In this document: positions 29,165 to 38,800 of the stretch, in pieces
Numbering within the stretch: position 1 is the first letter of the stretch
Layout: each line of letters begins with the position of its first letter
NCBI RefSeq assembly: GCF_000622365.1
Contig: NZ_JASC01000014.1
Span: 1,488,001 to 1,552,000, forward strand
DNA length: 64,000 nucleotides
DNA from: Sulfitobacter noctilucae
GTDB lineage: Bacteria > Pseudomonadota > Alphaproteobacteria > Rhodobacterales > Rhodobacteraceae
Reading direction: 5' to 3'
Notes under the pieces: model-generated
Databases searched by the model: none
Seen by the model: only the letters and a program-made list of their open reading frames with translations
What the model was told of the DNA's origin: nothing
Made by a program: the position numbers and the translations under genes

Positions 29165-29947
29165 ATGAGTACGGCAGTCGCTATTCTGGCTCATGCCCTT
29201 CGGATGTTGTTTTTCGAGACATCCACGACGTTACGGGTGCTGATGCCTGCCATACTGATGGTGATGGGCTGCGGATTGGCGATGAGCGTGCTGGCGCCGG
29301 ATACGCTCGCTGCGTTGCGCGCCTCCGAACCTGAAACAATGATGCCAAGCGCCTCCAGCCTTCTATACTTTAGTATAATCGGGCTGGTGGGCCTGCTTGC
29401 CTATGCGTTGATGGCAGTGTTGTGGCACCGGCATGTGCTGCTGAATGGCGCCGAGGATACCGAAGTGCTGCGCCCCGCTCCGTCAGTCTATCTGGGTTAT
29501 ATCTGGCGGGCCATCGTGGTGGGGATGGTGCAAATTCTTGCGGTCCTGCCCCTGACCTTGGCGATTGCGCTGTTGGGGGGTGCCGTGGTGTCGGCGGGAG
29601 CAGGCGGCCTGCCTGTCAGCGTGATCGGTGTGCTGGGCAGCGTCATTTTCATTTGGATCGCCCTGCGGTTCAGCGTGGTTTTGCCCGCCGCTGCCATCGG
29701 AGAGCGCATGGCCGTGCTGGAAAGCTGGCAGATCACCCGCGCAGTTTCTGCCGAGCTTTGGGGTGTGGCGGCCATGATCACGGGGATCAACACGCTGTTC
29801 TACACCCTATCCCTGATCCTGCCAGAAGCGGGTGTATTGCCAATGCTGGCGCAGACGGTGATCCTTATCATCGAAGGACTGATGTTCATCTCGGTCCTGA
29901 CAACTCTCTATGGCCATCTGGTCGAAGGGCGGTCACTGGGACAATAG
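29165..29947 (+). CDS. Multi-pass membrane protein of unknown function
   Basis: I do not recognise the family with confidence. The 260-residue product has about six hydrophobic segments: roughly 22-46, 66-90, 112-140, 145-172, 196-218 and 226-250. A long cytoplasmic or periplasmic loop contains N-G-A-E-D-T-E-V-L-R-P. The general layout resembles uncharacterised proteins with glycerophosphodiesterase-type or DUF975-like membrane domains, but I cannot decide. The start at 29165 has GGGAGAAGG upstream. It lies between the CAP/RTX gene (103 bases upstream) and the convergent mrp gene. Confidence 0.8.
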   Translation: MSTAVAILAHALRMLFFETSTTLRVLMPAILMVMGCGLAMSVLAPDTLAALRASEPETMMPSASSLLYFSIIGLVGLLAYALMAVLWHRHVLLNGAEDTEVLRPAPSVYLGYIWRAIVVGMVQILAVLPLTLAIALLGGAVVSAGAGGLPVSVIGVLGSVIFIWIALRFSVVLPAAAIGERMAVLESWQITRAVSAELWGVAAMITGINTLFYTLSLILPEAGVLPMLAQTVILIIEGLMFISVLTTLYGHLVEGRSLGQ

Positions 29948-29984
29948 AAGTCCTAACGGTCCGCCCCACCACAGGCCTTTGGCC

Positions 29985-31058
29985 TCAGGCCATACCCCCG
30001 TCAATCAACCCTTTGGCGATACGGCCATAGGCCTCTGCCATTGCGCTATCTCCTGCGGCAATCGGTGTGCCTCCGTCGCCGGCAAGACGCGTTTCAAGAT
30101 CAATTGGCAAAGCTCCCAAAAGCGGCACTCCCATCTTCTCTGCTTCGTCCCGAACACCACCGGTGCCAAAGATCTCGTGCTGCGACCCGCAGTCGGGGCA
30201 GACAAAAAGCGACATGTTTTCGATCAGGCCCAGAACCGGTGTCTTGAGTGTGGCGAACATATCAAGCGCCTTGCGCGCGTCGATCAGTGCAACATCCTGC
30301 GGCGTGCTGACAACAATCGTGCCGGTCAGCTCGGACTTGGTACAAAGCGTCAGCTGCACATCGCCCGTGCCGGGTGGCAGATCGACCAGAAGGACATCCA
30401 GCTCGCCCCACTCCACCTGCCCCAACATTTGCTGCAAGGCACCCATCAGCATCGGCCCGCGCCAGACCACGGCTTTGCCCTCCTCCATCATGAAACCGAT
30501 GGACATCAGGGTGACCCCATGGGCGTGCAGGGGAATGATCGTCTTGCCGTCAGGACTGGCCGGTTTCTTGTTTACCCCCATCATGCGCGGAATGCTGGGC
30601 CCGTAGATATCGGCATCCAGCAGACCCACCTTGCGTCCTGCCCGTGCCAGCGCCACGGCCAGATTGGTACTCACGGTGGACTTGCCCACCCCGCCCTTGC
30701 CGGAGCCAATGGCGATGATCCGCTGCACACCCGAAGGTTTGGTTGGCCCTTCCTGCGGCTTGGGATGCCCGCCAATTTTCAAACTGGGCGGTGCGGCCGG
30801 TTTTGCGGCAGGCCCATGCGCCGTCAGCGCCACGTTTGCCTGGGTCACGCCCGGCAACTCTGACACCACCTTTTCGGCAGCATCGCGCAACGGACCCATC
30901 TGCCGTGCCACATCGGCATTAGGTGCTTCGATTACGAATCGTACCACAGTGCCGTCCACGGTGAGCGCGCGCACCAGATCATGCGCCAAAAGGCTTCGTC
31001 CGTCCGGCAGAGTGACCCGATCCAGCGCGGCTTGAATATCTTCTTTTGTCACGGACAT
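29985..31058 (-). CDS. apbC: Mrp/ApbC-type Fe-S cluster carrier ATPase
   Basis: The 357-residue protein is a P-loop ATPase of the Mrp/NBP35 family that holds and delivers Fe-S clusters. An N-terminal MIP18-type domain (about 1-80) precedes a Pro-rich linker and the deviant Walker A KGGVGKST (121-128). The Walker B region VLLVDLPPGTGD and the cluster-binding C-P-D-C near residue 285 follow. Length and domain order match the bacterial family. It is convergent with the upstream membrane protein and divergent from the small RNA locus. Confidence 0.95.
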   Translation of the reverse strand: MSVTKEDIQAALDRVTLPDGRSLLAHDLVRALTVDGTVVRFVIEAPNADVARQMGPLRDAAEKVVSELPGVTQANVALTAHGPAAKPAAPPSLKIGGHPKPQEGPTKPSGVQRIIAIGSGKGGVGKSTVSTNLAVALARAGRKVGLLDADIYGPSIPRMMGVNKKPASPDGKTIIPLHAHGVTLMSIGFMMEEGKAVVWRGPMLMGALQQMLGQVEWGELDVLLVDLPPGTGDVQLTLCTKSELTGTIVVSTPQDVALIDARKALDMFATLKTPVLGLIENMSLFVCPDCGSQHEIFGTGGVRDEAEKMGVPLLGALPIDLETRLAGDGGTPIAAGDSAMAEAYGRIAKGLIDGGMA

Positions 31059-31188
31059 TGGCGGCGGCCTTCTACTGAAGTGTTGTCAGACTGACACCAC
31101 AGTTTCGACCTTAGACGCAAGGGGGCGCGTCCATTTGCCTAATTCTTCATCACACCGCTCAGGAATGGACCACGCGCACCATGTTTTC

Positions 31189-31265
31189 GCTGCATAGCAG
31201 CATTGCAAACAAAAACATTGTGCACCTGCAGCAAATCGGGCAAATATATAGACATCGAAACGACG
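31189..31265 (+). promoter_or_regulatory. Regulatory module 1 of the CcsR-like locus
   Basis: The dyad GCTGCATAGCAGCATTGC (31189-31206) is followed 68 bases from its start by GAAACGACG (31257-31265). The same two boxes occur with the same 68-base spacing at 31462-31538. Between them lie TTGTGC and an AT-rich ATATATA, which could be -35 and -10 elements. It would drive transcription into the hairpins at 31290-31361. Confidence 0.6.
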
Positions 31266-31289
31266 CAAGTTGTTTCAAACAGAAGACCA

Positions 31290-31370
31290 GACAAGTTCAT
31301 CCTCCTCCCGAACAAGTCTGTTTTTGGCGGCGACATCTTCCTCCTCCCTGATGTCGCCGCCCTTTTTTTA
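31290..31370 (+). ncRNA. CcsR-like small RNA(s) with CCTCCTCCC loops, stand-alone copy
   Basis: The first hairpin (31290-31318) has the stem GTTC/GAAC with outer GAC/GTC and the loop ATCCTCCTCCC. The second (31326-31361) has a perfect 12-bp stem GGCGGCGACATC/GATGTCGCCGCC with the loop TTCCTCCTCCCT, and is followed by CTTTTTTTA, a strong terminator. The CCTCCTCCC loop motif is the hallmark of the CcsR ('cuckoo') RNAs of Rhodobacter, which are processed from a stress-induced transcript. Such loops mimic anti-Shine-Dalgarno sequence. No open reading frame separates this pair from its upstream module. Confidence 0.7.
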
Positions 31371-31461
31371 CCTTACATCTGAAAAAGTTGCGGTCCGCTT
31401 TAATCGGTCCCTTGTTTTCGCATCAGAAACAATCTGTTGACCCAACGTCCCCTATGCAATT

Positions 31462-31538
31462 GCTGCATAGCGGCATTGCCAATGCGAGCCGTTGTTTAAG
31501 CGCAAACAAGGCGTATATGAGCCTCAACCGAAACGACG
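31462..31538 (+). promoter_or_regulatory. Regulatory module 2, upstream of the DUF1127 gene
   Basis: GCTGCATAGCGGCATTGC (31462-31479) and GAAACGACG (31530-31538) repeat the boxes of module 1 at the same 68-base offset. A TTGTTT and a TATATG 16 bases apart lie between them as possible -35 and -10 elements. The DUF1127 start codon follows 24 bases later. The first box is an imperfect dyad (GCTGC, ATA, GCGGC), fitting a regulator site. Confidence 0.6.
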
Positions 31539-31562
31539 AACAAGAACAAATGAGAGGCCACT

Positions 31563-31784
31563 ATGGCATACCTGAATACATCGATCGCATCCGGCAACGG
31601 CCTGACGCAGCGCTTGAGCCAGTTCTATCACGCGGGCATTTTGCGCCTGCAGCAATATCGCAGCTACCGCGAGACATTCGACGGGTTGAACGCCCTGACG
31701 AACCGCGAATTGGCCGATCTGGGCTTGACCCGTTCTGAACTGCCTTATGTGGCACGTCAGGCGTCCAAGAACGTCACATTGTAA
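31563..31784 (+). CDS. DUF1127 protein, CcaF1-like
   Basis: The 73-residue basic protein has an N-terminal helix and then the DUF1127 core, with R-S-Y-R-E-T-F-D, L-N-A-L-T-N-R-E-L-A-D-L-G and L-T-R-S-E-L at about 32-60. In Rhodobacter sphaeroides a DUF1127 protein (CcaF1) is encoded directly upstream of the CcsR RNAs and acts as an RNA-binding protein in sRNA maturation. The arrangement here is the same: the gene is followed within ten bases by CCTCC-loop hairpins. GAGAGG lies upstream of the start. Assignment as a CcaF1 counterpart rests on domain and synteny. Confidence 0.85.
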   Translation: MAYLNTSIASGNGLTQRLSQFYHAGILRLQQYRSYRETFDGLNALTNRELADLGLTRSELPYVARQASKNVTL

Positions 31785-31793
31785 TTCCCATCG

Positions 31794-31957
31794 GGTGTGC
31801 GGCACCTCCCCCGCAGTGCACCTGAGCCGTGAAAGGCTGACCTCCTCCTCCCTGAGGGATCACTTTTCACGCACAGACCCGAAGCCCGTCCTCCCCGACG
31901 CTTCGGGCCGACCAAAGAGCAGCCGCAGCTTCCTCCCAAGCTGCGGCTGTTTCTTTA
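31794..31957 (+). ncRNA. CcsR-like array of four CCTCC-loop hairpins after the DUF1127 gene
   Basis: Four successive hairpins follow the DUF1127 stop. The first is at 31794-31822 (stem TGCGG/CCGCA, loop CACCTCCC, outer GGTG/CACC). The second is at 31828-31871 (CGTGAAA/TTTCACG around CCTCCTCCTCCC). The third is at 31878-31907 (CCCGAAGC/GCTTCGGG, loop CCGTCCTCCCCGAC). The fourth is at 31921-31948 (AGCCGCAGCTT/AAGCTGCGGCT, loop CCTCCC), followed by GTTTCTTTA, so it doubles as the terminator. The number and the loop motif match CcsR1-4 of Rhodobacter sphaeroides. Confidence 0.75.
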
Positions 31958-32026
31958 TTCAAGGGGCCTCTTTCAGACTGCGCTGACGTCGCCTCATCAG
32001 AACAACACCGCATTTCCATCAGCGTC

Positions 32027-34444
32027 TTAGAATGGCACGTCGTCACAGCCTGTCAAAAAGCGTGATACAACCTTTTTGGTGCCAGCTTTCTCGAATTCGA
32101 CTTCAAGCTTGTCCCCTTCGATGCCGATCACAGCGCCATAGCCGAACTTCTGGTGAAACACCCGCTCGCCCATGGTAAAGCTGCTGACGGCGTTCATATC
32201 AATCGTGACATTCCGCGCTTCGGACGGCTGCGATACCCCCCGCGTGCCGGAACGGGATTGCAGCCGCCGCCAGCCGGGTGAGTTATAGACGTTCGCCTCT
32301 GCCGCCGCATCATGCAAGGTGCTGGTCGGCATCGCCGCGCCAAACCCACCGCCGTAAAGCCCCGGTGGTGTCAGCACCTCCACGTGCGCCTCCGGCAATT
32401 CGTCAACAAAGCGCGAAGGCATGGAAGATTGCCATTGTCCGAACACACGCCGGTTTGCCGCAAAGCTGATTGTACAGATCGCCTCGGCCCGCGTGATGCC
32501 CACATAGGCCAGCCGCCGCTCTTCCTCCAACCCTTTGATGCCGCTTTCATCCATAGAGCGTTGCGAGGGGAACAGGCCATCCTCCCAACCAGGCAGGAAG
32601 ACCGCAGGAAATTCCAGCCCCTTGGCCGCGTGCAATGTCATGATGCTGACCTTCGCGCCCCCGTCGTCGCTTTCATTGTCCATGATCAGGCTGACATGCT
32701 CCAGAAACCCTTGCAGGTTCTCGAACTGCTCCAGCGCCTTCACCAATTCCTTGAGGTTCTCAAGCCGCCCCGGTGCCTCGGGTGTTTTGTCGTTCTGCCA
32801 CATGCCGGTATAGCCGCTCTCGTCGAGGATAATCTCGGCCAGCTCCATATGGCTGATTTCCGGCGGCCCGAATTCTTGCCGCACCGGCCCGCTTTCATCA
32901 TCCAGCACAGCATTCTCGACATCGACAGGCATCGCAGGCCCGCGCAGTTTGCCGTTCCAGCGCTCGATTCCGTCGATCAGCAAACGCAACTGCGCCGCCC
33001 CTTTGCCGGTCAGCCCGCCCTCGCTCAGCAATATCCGCGCCCCGTCCACAAGGTTCACCCCATGCTGGCGTGCGGTCATTTGGATTTTCTGCTGCGCCTT
33101 GTCACCCAAACCTCGCTTGGGCGTATTCACGATCCGCTCGAACGCCAGATCGTCGTCGGGGCTGGTCACGACACGGAAATAGGCCATGGCATCGCGAATC
33201 TCCATCCGCTCATAGAATCGTGGCCCGCCGATCACGCGGTACGGCAGTCCGATGGTCAGGAACCGGTCTTCAAACGCCCGCATCTGGTGCGACGCCCGCA
33301 CCAAAATTGCCATATGATCCAACGACATCGGATCAAGCCCGCGTGTGCCACGCTGCATTGCTTCGACTTCATCGCCAATCCAGCGCGCTTCTTCTTCACC
33401 GTCCCAATGACCGATCAGGCGCACCTTCTCGCCCTCTTCACGGTCCGTCCACAGCGTCTTGCCCAACCGGCCCTGATTGCCGGCAATCACACCCGAAGCG
33501 GCTGCCAGAATATGCGGGGTAGAGCGGTAATTCTGCTCCAACTTCACCACATGGGCGCCGGGGAAATCCGTCTCGAATCGCAGGATGTTGCCCACTTCCG
33601 CCCCGCGCCAACCATAGATCGACTGGTCATCATCGCCCACGCAGCAGATGTTCTTGTGACCCTGCGCAAGCAACCGCAGCCAAAGATACTGCGCCACGTT
33701 GGTGTCCTGATACTCGTCCACCAGAATGTATTTGAACCAGCGCTGGTATTGCTTCAGCACATCCTCGTGGGTCTGGAAGATTGTCACCATATGCAACAAC
33801 AGGTCGCCAAAATCTGTCGCATTCAGCTCGATCAGCCGCGCCTGATAGGCTGCATAAATCTTTGGCCCCAGATGGTTATAGGCCCCCGCATCCGCTGCCG
33901 GCACCTTGTCGGGCGTGATCGCGCGGTTCTTCCAGCCGTCGATGATCCCCGCCAGCATCCGCGCAGGCCAGCGCTTGTCGTCGATCCCTTCGGCGGCCAC
34001 CAGCTGCTTCAACAGCCGCAGCTGGTCGTCCGTATCCAGTATCGTGAAGTTGCTCTTCAACCCGACCAGTTCCGCATGACGCCTGAGAAGCTTCACACAG
34101 ATCGCGTGGAAGGTGCCCAACCAGGGCATCCCTTCGACATGTTGGCCCAACATGGCACCCACGCGGTTCTTCATCTCCCGCGCCGCCTTGTTGGTGAACG
34201 TCACCGCCAAAATCTCATTCGGCCGCGCGCGCCCTGTCTGCATCAGGTGCACGATGCGGGTCGTCAGCGCCTTGGTCTTGCCCGTACCCGCCCCCGCCAG
34301 CATCAAGACAGGCCCGTCCATCTGCTCAACGGCGGCCCGTTGTGCGGGGTTCAACCCCTCCAAATAAGGCTGAGGCCGCGCCGCCATTGCACGCGCGGAC
34401 AGCGATGCACCTTCAAAGGCGTCCATCTCATCAAAATCGCTCAT
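32027..34444 (-). CDS. UvrD/PcrA-type ATP-dependent DNA helicase
   Basis: The 805-residue superfamily 1A helicase unwinds DNA 3' to 5' in repair and replication. Helicase motifs run in order: Q-motif LNPAQRAAVEQMDGP, motif I GAGTGKTKAL, motif II DEYQDTN, motif III VGDDDQSIYGWRGAE, motif IV EQNYRS, motif V TLHAAKGLEFPAVF and motif VI VGITRAE. The last 60 residues form the PcrA/UvrD-type C-terminal domain. It could be called uvrD or pcrA. It is divergent from the alpha-hydroxyacid oxidase gene. Confidence 0.96.
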   Translation of the reverse strand: MSDFDEMDAFEGASLSARAMAARPQPYLEGLNPAQRAAVEQMDGPVLMLAGAGTGKTKALTTRIVHLMQTGRARPNEILAVTFTNKAAREMKNRVGAMLGQHVEGMPWLGTFHAICVKLLRRHAELVGLKSNFTILDTDDQLRLLKQLVAAEGIDDKRWPARMLAGIIDGWKNRAITPDKVPAADAGAYNHLGPKIYAAYQARLIELNATDFGDLLLHMVTIFQTHEDVLKQYQRWFKYILVDEYQDTNVAQYLWLRLLAQGHKNICCVGDDDQSIYGWRGAEVGNILRFETDFPGAHVVKLEQNYRSTPHILAAASGVIAGNQGRLGKTLWTDREEGEKVRLIGHWDGEEEARWIGDEVEAMQRGTRGLDPMSLDHMAILVRASHQMRAFEDRFLTIGLPYRVIGGPRFYERMEIRDAMAYFRVVTSPDDDLAFERIVNTPKRGLGDKAQQKIQMTARQHGVNLVDGARILLSEGGLTGKGAAQLRLLIDGIERWNGKLRGPAMPVDVENAVLDDESGPVRQEFGPPEISHMELAEIILDESGYTGMWQNDKTPEAPGRLENLKELVKALEQFENLQGFLEHVSLIMDNESDDGGAKVSIMTLHAAKGLEFPAVFLPGWEDGLFPSQRSMDESGIKGLEEERRLAYVGITRAEAICTISFAANRRVFGQWQSSMPSRFVDELPEAHVEVLTPPGLYGGGFGAAMPTSTLHDAAAEANVYNSPGWRRLQSRSGTRGVSQPSEARNVTIDMNAVSSFTMGERVFHQKFGYGAVIGIEGDKLEVEFEKAGTKKVVSRFLTGCDDVPF

Positions 34445-34503
34445 CCCATCAATCTAGCCAATCGCGGGCTAAAGGAAAACCCATGTTCGCCACATGTTCC
34501 CCT

Positions 34504-34526
34504 CTCTTTTTGGCCCTATATACCGC
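34504..34526 (+). repeat. Dispersed 23-base repeat, copy 2
   Basis: CTCTTTTTGGCC followed by CTATATACCGC differs from copy 1 (19371-19393) by one base. It lies between the divergent helicase and oxidase genes, so here a promoter role for the TATATA part is possible. Confidence 0.75.
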
Positions 34527-34614
34527 AGCGGACGATCTGCCACGGGGCCATCGGTTGTGTTCACACAAAACGCCTGCCGCTGGACAATCCAACATCAACC
34601 CGCGCAAATAGCCT

Positions 34615-35754
34615 ATGGACTTGCACAGCACATATCCCGCCCTTTCCGATCTGCGCACCCGTGCCCGCCGCCGAATCCCGAAATTCGTCTGGGAATACCT
34701 CGACAGCGGCACGGGCAATGAGACCACCAAAGCCCGTAACCGCACCGCGCTGGACAAAATCGGCTTTGCCCCATCGATCCTGCACGGCGAAATCACGCCT
34801 GATCTGTCCACGACTTTTCTGGGCCACCGGATGCCCCTGCCGTTTGGTATCGCGCCCATCGGCATGTCTGGTCTGATCTGGCCGGGTGCCGAAGGCCACC
34901 TTGCCCGCGCAGGCAAGACCCACAACATCCCCTACACCATCTCTACCGTGGCCACGCAAAGCCCCGAAGACGTGGCACCGCATTTGGGTCAACACGCGTG
35001 GTTCCAGCTCTATCCGCCGCGCGATCCCGACATTCGCATCGACATGCTGAACCGCGCCAAGTCTGCGGGCTTCAACGCGCTGATCCTTACGGTCGATGTG
35101 CCCACCTCTTCGCGGCGCGAGAGACAAGTCCGCTCTGGCCTGACCAACCCGCCGACGATCACGCCGCGCATCCTTGCGCAGATCGCCACCTGCCCCACTT
35201 GGGCGCTGGAAATCGCCAAACGCGGCATGCCCTATATGCGCGGGATCGACAAATACACCTCTGCCGCGACCAAGGGCATGTCGCCCACCGCCCATGTCGG
35301 CTACCTGCTGCGCACATCACCCGATTGGGACTATGTCACCTGGCTGCGCGACAACTGGGATGGACCGCTGATCGTAAAGGGCGTGATGCGCCCCGAGGAT
35401 GCCACCAAACTCGAAGGGTACGGCGTAGATGCGCTTTGGGTTTCGAACCACGCAGGCCGTCAGTTTGATGGCGCGCTGTCCTCCATCGAAGTGCTGCCCG
35501 ACATCCGCGCCGCCACCAAGCTGCCGCTCATCTTCGACAGCGGCGTCGAATCCGGTCTCGATATCCTGCGGGCCATCGCGCTGGGGGCCGATTTCGTCAT
35601 GCTGGGCCGCGCGTTTCACTTTGCCCTCGGGGCCTTGGGCGCGAAAGGGGCCGACCATTTGATCGACATTCTGGCAAAGGACATGGCCGCGAACATGGGC
35701 CAGATCGGTGCTGCAAATCTCGCCTCGCTGCCCCCGCCGCTGACGCTCGACTAG
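34615..35754 (+). CDS. FMN-dependent alpha-hydroxyacid oxidase (LldD family)
   Basis: The 379-residue protein belongs to the flavin family of L-lactate dehydrogenase, glycolate oxidase and mandelate dehydrogenase. Seen are PKFVWEYLDSGTG at the N-terminus, PFGIAPIGMSGL, FQLYPPRDP and VKGVMRPEDA. The catalytic SNHAGRQFDG follows, then the phosphate-binding DSGVESGLDILRAIALGA. L-lactate oxidation feeding pyruvate is the likeliest role, but the substrate is not fixed by the motifs. Pyruvate carboxylase follows 114 bases downstream on the same strand, which would fit lactate use. Confidence 0.9.
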   Translation: MDLHSTYPALSDLRTRARRRIPKFVWEYLDSGTGNETTKARNRTALDKIGFAPSILHGEITPDLSTTFLGHRMPLPFGIAPIGMSGLIWPGAEGHLARAGKTHNIPYTISTVATQSPEDVAPHLGQHAWFQLYPPRDPDIRIDMLNRAKSAGFNALILTVDVPTSSRRERQVRSGLTNPPTITPRILAQIATCPTWALEIAKRGMPYMRGIDKYTSAATKGMSPTAHVGYLLRTSPDWDYVTWLRDNWDGPLIVKGVMRPEDATKLEGYGVDALWVSNHAGRQFDGALSSIEVLPDIRAATKLPLIFDSGVESGLDILRAIALGADFVMLGRAFHFALGALGAKGADHLIDILAKDMAANMGQIGAANLASLPPPLTLD

Positions 35755-35868
35755 GCGGCAAAGTCGCCGCTTACCCTGTTTCATCTGTTCCAGTGTCCGC
35801 TGAACTAAGTATTGCGCCGCACCGCAGCATCCCTAAACTGAACCTGAAACCAGTTGCCCGGAGGCCCC

Positions 35869-38800
35869 ATGCCTGACTTTAAAAAGATCCTGATCGCCAA
35901 CCGTGGCGAAATTGCGATCCGCATCATGCGGGCTGCCAACGAGATGGGCAAAAAGACGGTCGCGGTCTATGCCGAAGAGGATAAACTGGGCCTGCACCGT
36001 TTTAAAGCCGATGAAGCCTACCGCATCGGCGAAGGCCTTGGTCCGGTTGCGGCCTACCTCAGCATCCCCGAAATCATCCGTGTCGCCAAAGCCTCGGGTG
36101 CCGATGCCATTCATCCCGGCTATGGCTTGCTGTCCGAGAACCCCGATTTTGTGGACGCCTGCGAAAACAACGGGATCACGTTTATCGGTCCCCGCGCCGA
36201 GACCATGCGCGCGCTGGGAGACAAAGCTTCCGCCCGCCGGGTCGCGGTTGAGGCGGGCGTGCCGGTGATCCCCGCCACCGAAGTGTTGGGCGACGATATG
36301 GAAGCGATCCGAGCAGAGGCCAAAGAGGTCGGCTATCCTTTCATGCTCAAAGCCTCATGGGGCGGTGGGGGGCGCGGGATGCGACCGATCTACGAAGAAT
36401 CCGAGCTTGAGGAAAAGGTTCTCGAAGGCCGCCGCGAGGCTGAAGCCGCATTTGGCAACGGCGAGGGCTACCTTGAGAAAATGATCCTGAAAGCCCGCCA
36501 TGTCGAAGTGCAGATCCTCGGCGACAAACACGGCGAAATCTATCACCTGTTTGAACGCGACTGCTCCGTCCAACGCCGCAACCAGAAAGTCGTTGAACGT
36601 GCACCCGCGCCCTACCTGACCGAAGAACAACGCGCGGAAATCTGCGATCTGGGCCGCAAGATCTGCGCCCATGTGAACTACGAATGTGCGGGTACCGTGG
36701 AATTTCTGATGGATATGGACAGCGGTGAATTCTACTTTATCGAAGTGAACCCCCGTGTGCAGGTCGAACATACCGTCACCGAGGAAGTCACCGGAATTGA
36801 CATTGTACGCGCGCAGATCCTGATTGCCGAAGGCAAGACTTTGGCCGAGGCAACCGGCAAGGCATCGCAATCCGAAATCACGCTCACGGGCCACGCCTTG
36901 CAAACCCGCGTCACCACCGAAGACCCGCAAAACAACTTCATCCCCGACTACGGCCGCATCACGGCCTATCGGTCTGCCACCGGTATGGGCATCCGCCTTG
37001 ACGGCGGCACCGCCTACGCCGGCGGTGTCATTACGCGCTATTACGACAGCCTGCTGACCAAGGTGACGGCCAAAGCTCCCACGCCTGAGATGGCCATCGC
37101 CCGCATGGACCGGGCCTTGCGCGAATTTCGGGTGCGCGGGGTGTCGACGAACATCGCCTTTGTCGAAAACCTGCTGCGCCATCCCAGCTTTCTCGACAAC
37201 ACCTACCACACCAAGTTCATTGACGAGACGCCAGAGCTCTTCCAGTTCACGAAGCGCAAGGATCGCGGCACGAAGGTACTGACTTACATCGCGGATATCA
37301 CCGTGAACGGCCACCCGGAAACAAAGGGCCACCCGCGCCTGCCCGCCTCCGTGCGTCAACCAAAGCCGCCGGAAAGCCGCGCAGAGCCCATGATGGGCAC
37401 GCGCAACCTGCTGGAACAAAAAGGCCCGCAGGCTGTCGCCGATTGGATGCAGGCACAACAGCAACTGCTGATCACCGACACCACCATGCGCGACGGGCAT
37501 CAGTCGTTGCTTGCCACACGGATGCGCAGCCATGATATGATCAAGGTCGCCCCCGCCTATGCCGCAAACCTGCCGACGCTCTTTTCGGTCGAATGCTGGG
37601 GCGGTGCGACATTCGATGTGGCCTACCGGTTCTTGCAAGAATGTCCCTGGCAGCGTCTGCGCGACTTGCGCGAACGCATGCCCAACATCATGACGCAGAT
37701 GCTGCTACGCGCCTCTAATGGCGTAGGTTACACCAATTATCCCGACAATGTGGTACAGTTCTTTGTGCGTCAGGCCGCCGAAAGCGGTATCGATGTTTTC
37801 CGCGTCTTCGACAGCCTCAACTGGGTGGAAAACATGCGCGTGGCGATGGACGCCGTGATCGACGCAGGCAAGGTCTGTGAAGGCACGATCTGCTATACCG
37901 GTGATATCTTTGACCCTGCACGCGCGAAGTACGATCTGAAATATTATGTCGCCATGGGCAAAGAGCTGAAAGCCGCCGGTGCGCATGTGCTCGGTCTCAA
38001 GGATATGGCGGGCTTGTTGAAACCTGCCCAGGCCCGTGTCTTGGTCAAAGCGCTGAAATCCGAAGTGGGCTTGCCCATTCATTTCCACACCCACGACACC
38101 GCAGGCATCGCGAGTGCCACGATCCTTGCTGCAAGCGAAGCGGGTGTGGATGCTGTCGATTGCGCTATGGACGCGTTCAGCGGGAACACCTCTCAGGCTA
38201 CACTCGGCTCTGTGGTCTCGGCCCTGCAACACACCGACCGCGACACCGGGCTGGACATGGATGTGGTCCGCGAAATCTCGGATTACTGGGAAGAAGTCCG
38301 CCATCAGTATGGTGCCTTCGAAACCGGCATGCAGGCCCCCTCCTCCGAGGTCTATTTGCACGAAATGCCCGGTGGCCAGTTCACCAACCTGAAAGCGCAG
38401 GCCGCCTCGCTTGGCCTTGAAGAACGCTGGCCCGAAGTTGCCCGCACCTATGCGGATGTGAACCAGATGTTCGGCGATATCGTCAAAGTCACCCCCTCCT
38501 CCAAGGTCGTGGGCGACATGGCATTGATGATGGTCAGTCAAGGTCTGACCCGCGCTGACGTCGAAGACCCCGACACCGATGTCGCCTTTCCTGACAGCGT
38601 CATCGACATGATGCGTGGCAACCTTGGCCAGCCTCCCGGCGGCTTCCCCGAGACGATTTTGAAAAAGGTGCTGAAGGACGAAAAGCCCAACACCGAACGC
38701 CCCGGCAAACATCTCGCGCCTGTTGATCTGGAAGCGACCCGCGCGGAGCTGTCCAAGCAGTTGGACGGCATTGAAATCGACGATGAAGACCTCGCCGGGT

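Noticed and set aside
32312..34876. 854-codon open frame on the plus strand
   Set aside because: It lies opposite the helicase gene, which has all helicase motifs. The antisense frame has no recognisable domain and reflects GC-rich codon use.
36355..37638. 427-codon minus-strand frame inside pyruvate carboxylase
   Set aside because: It is antisense to a well-defined gene and has no family-like sequence; the same applies to 37705-39354.
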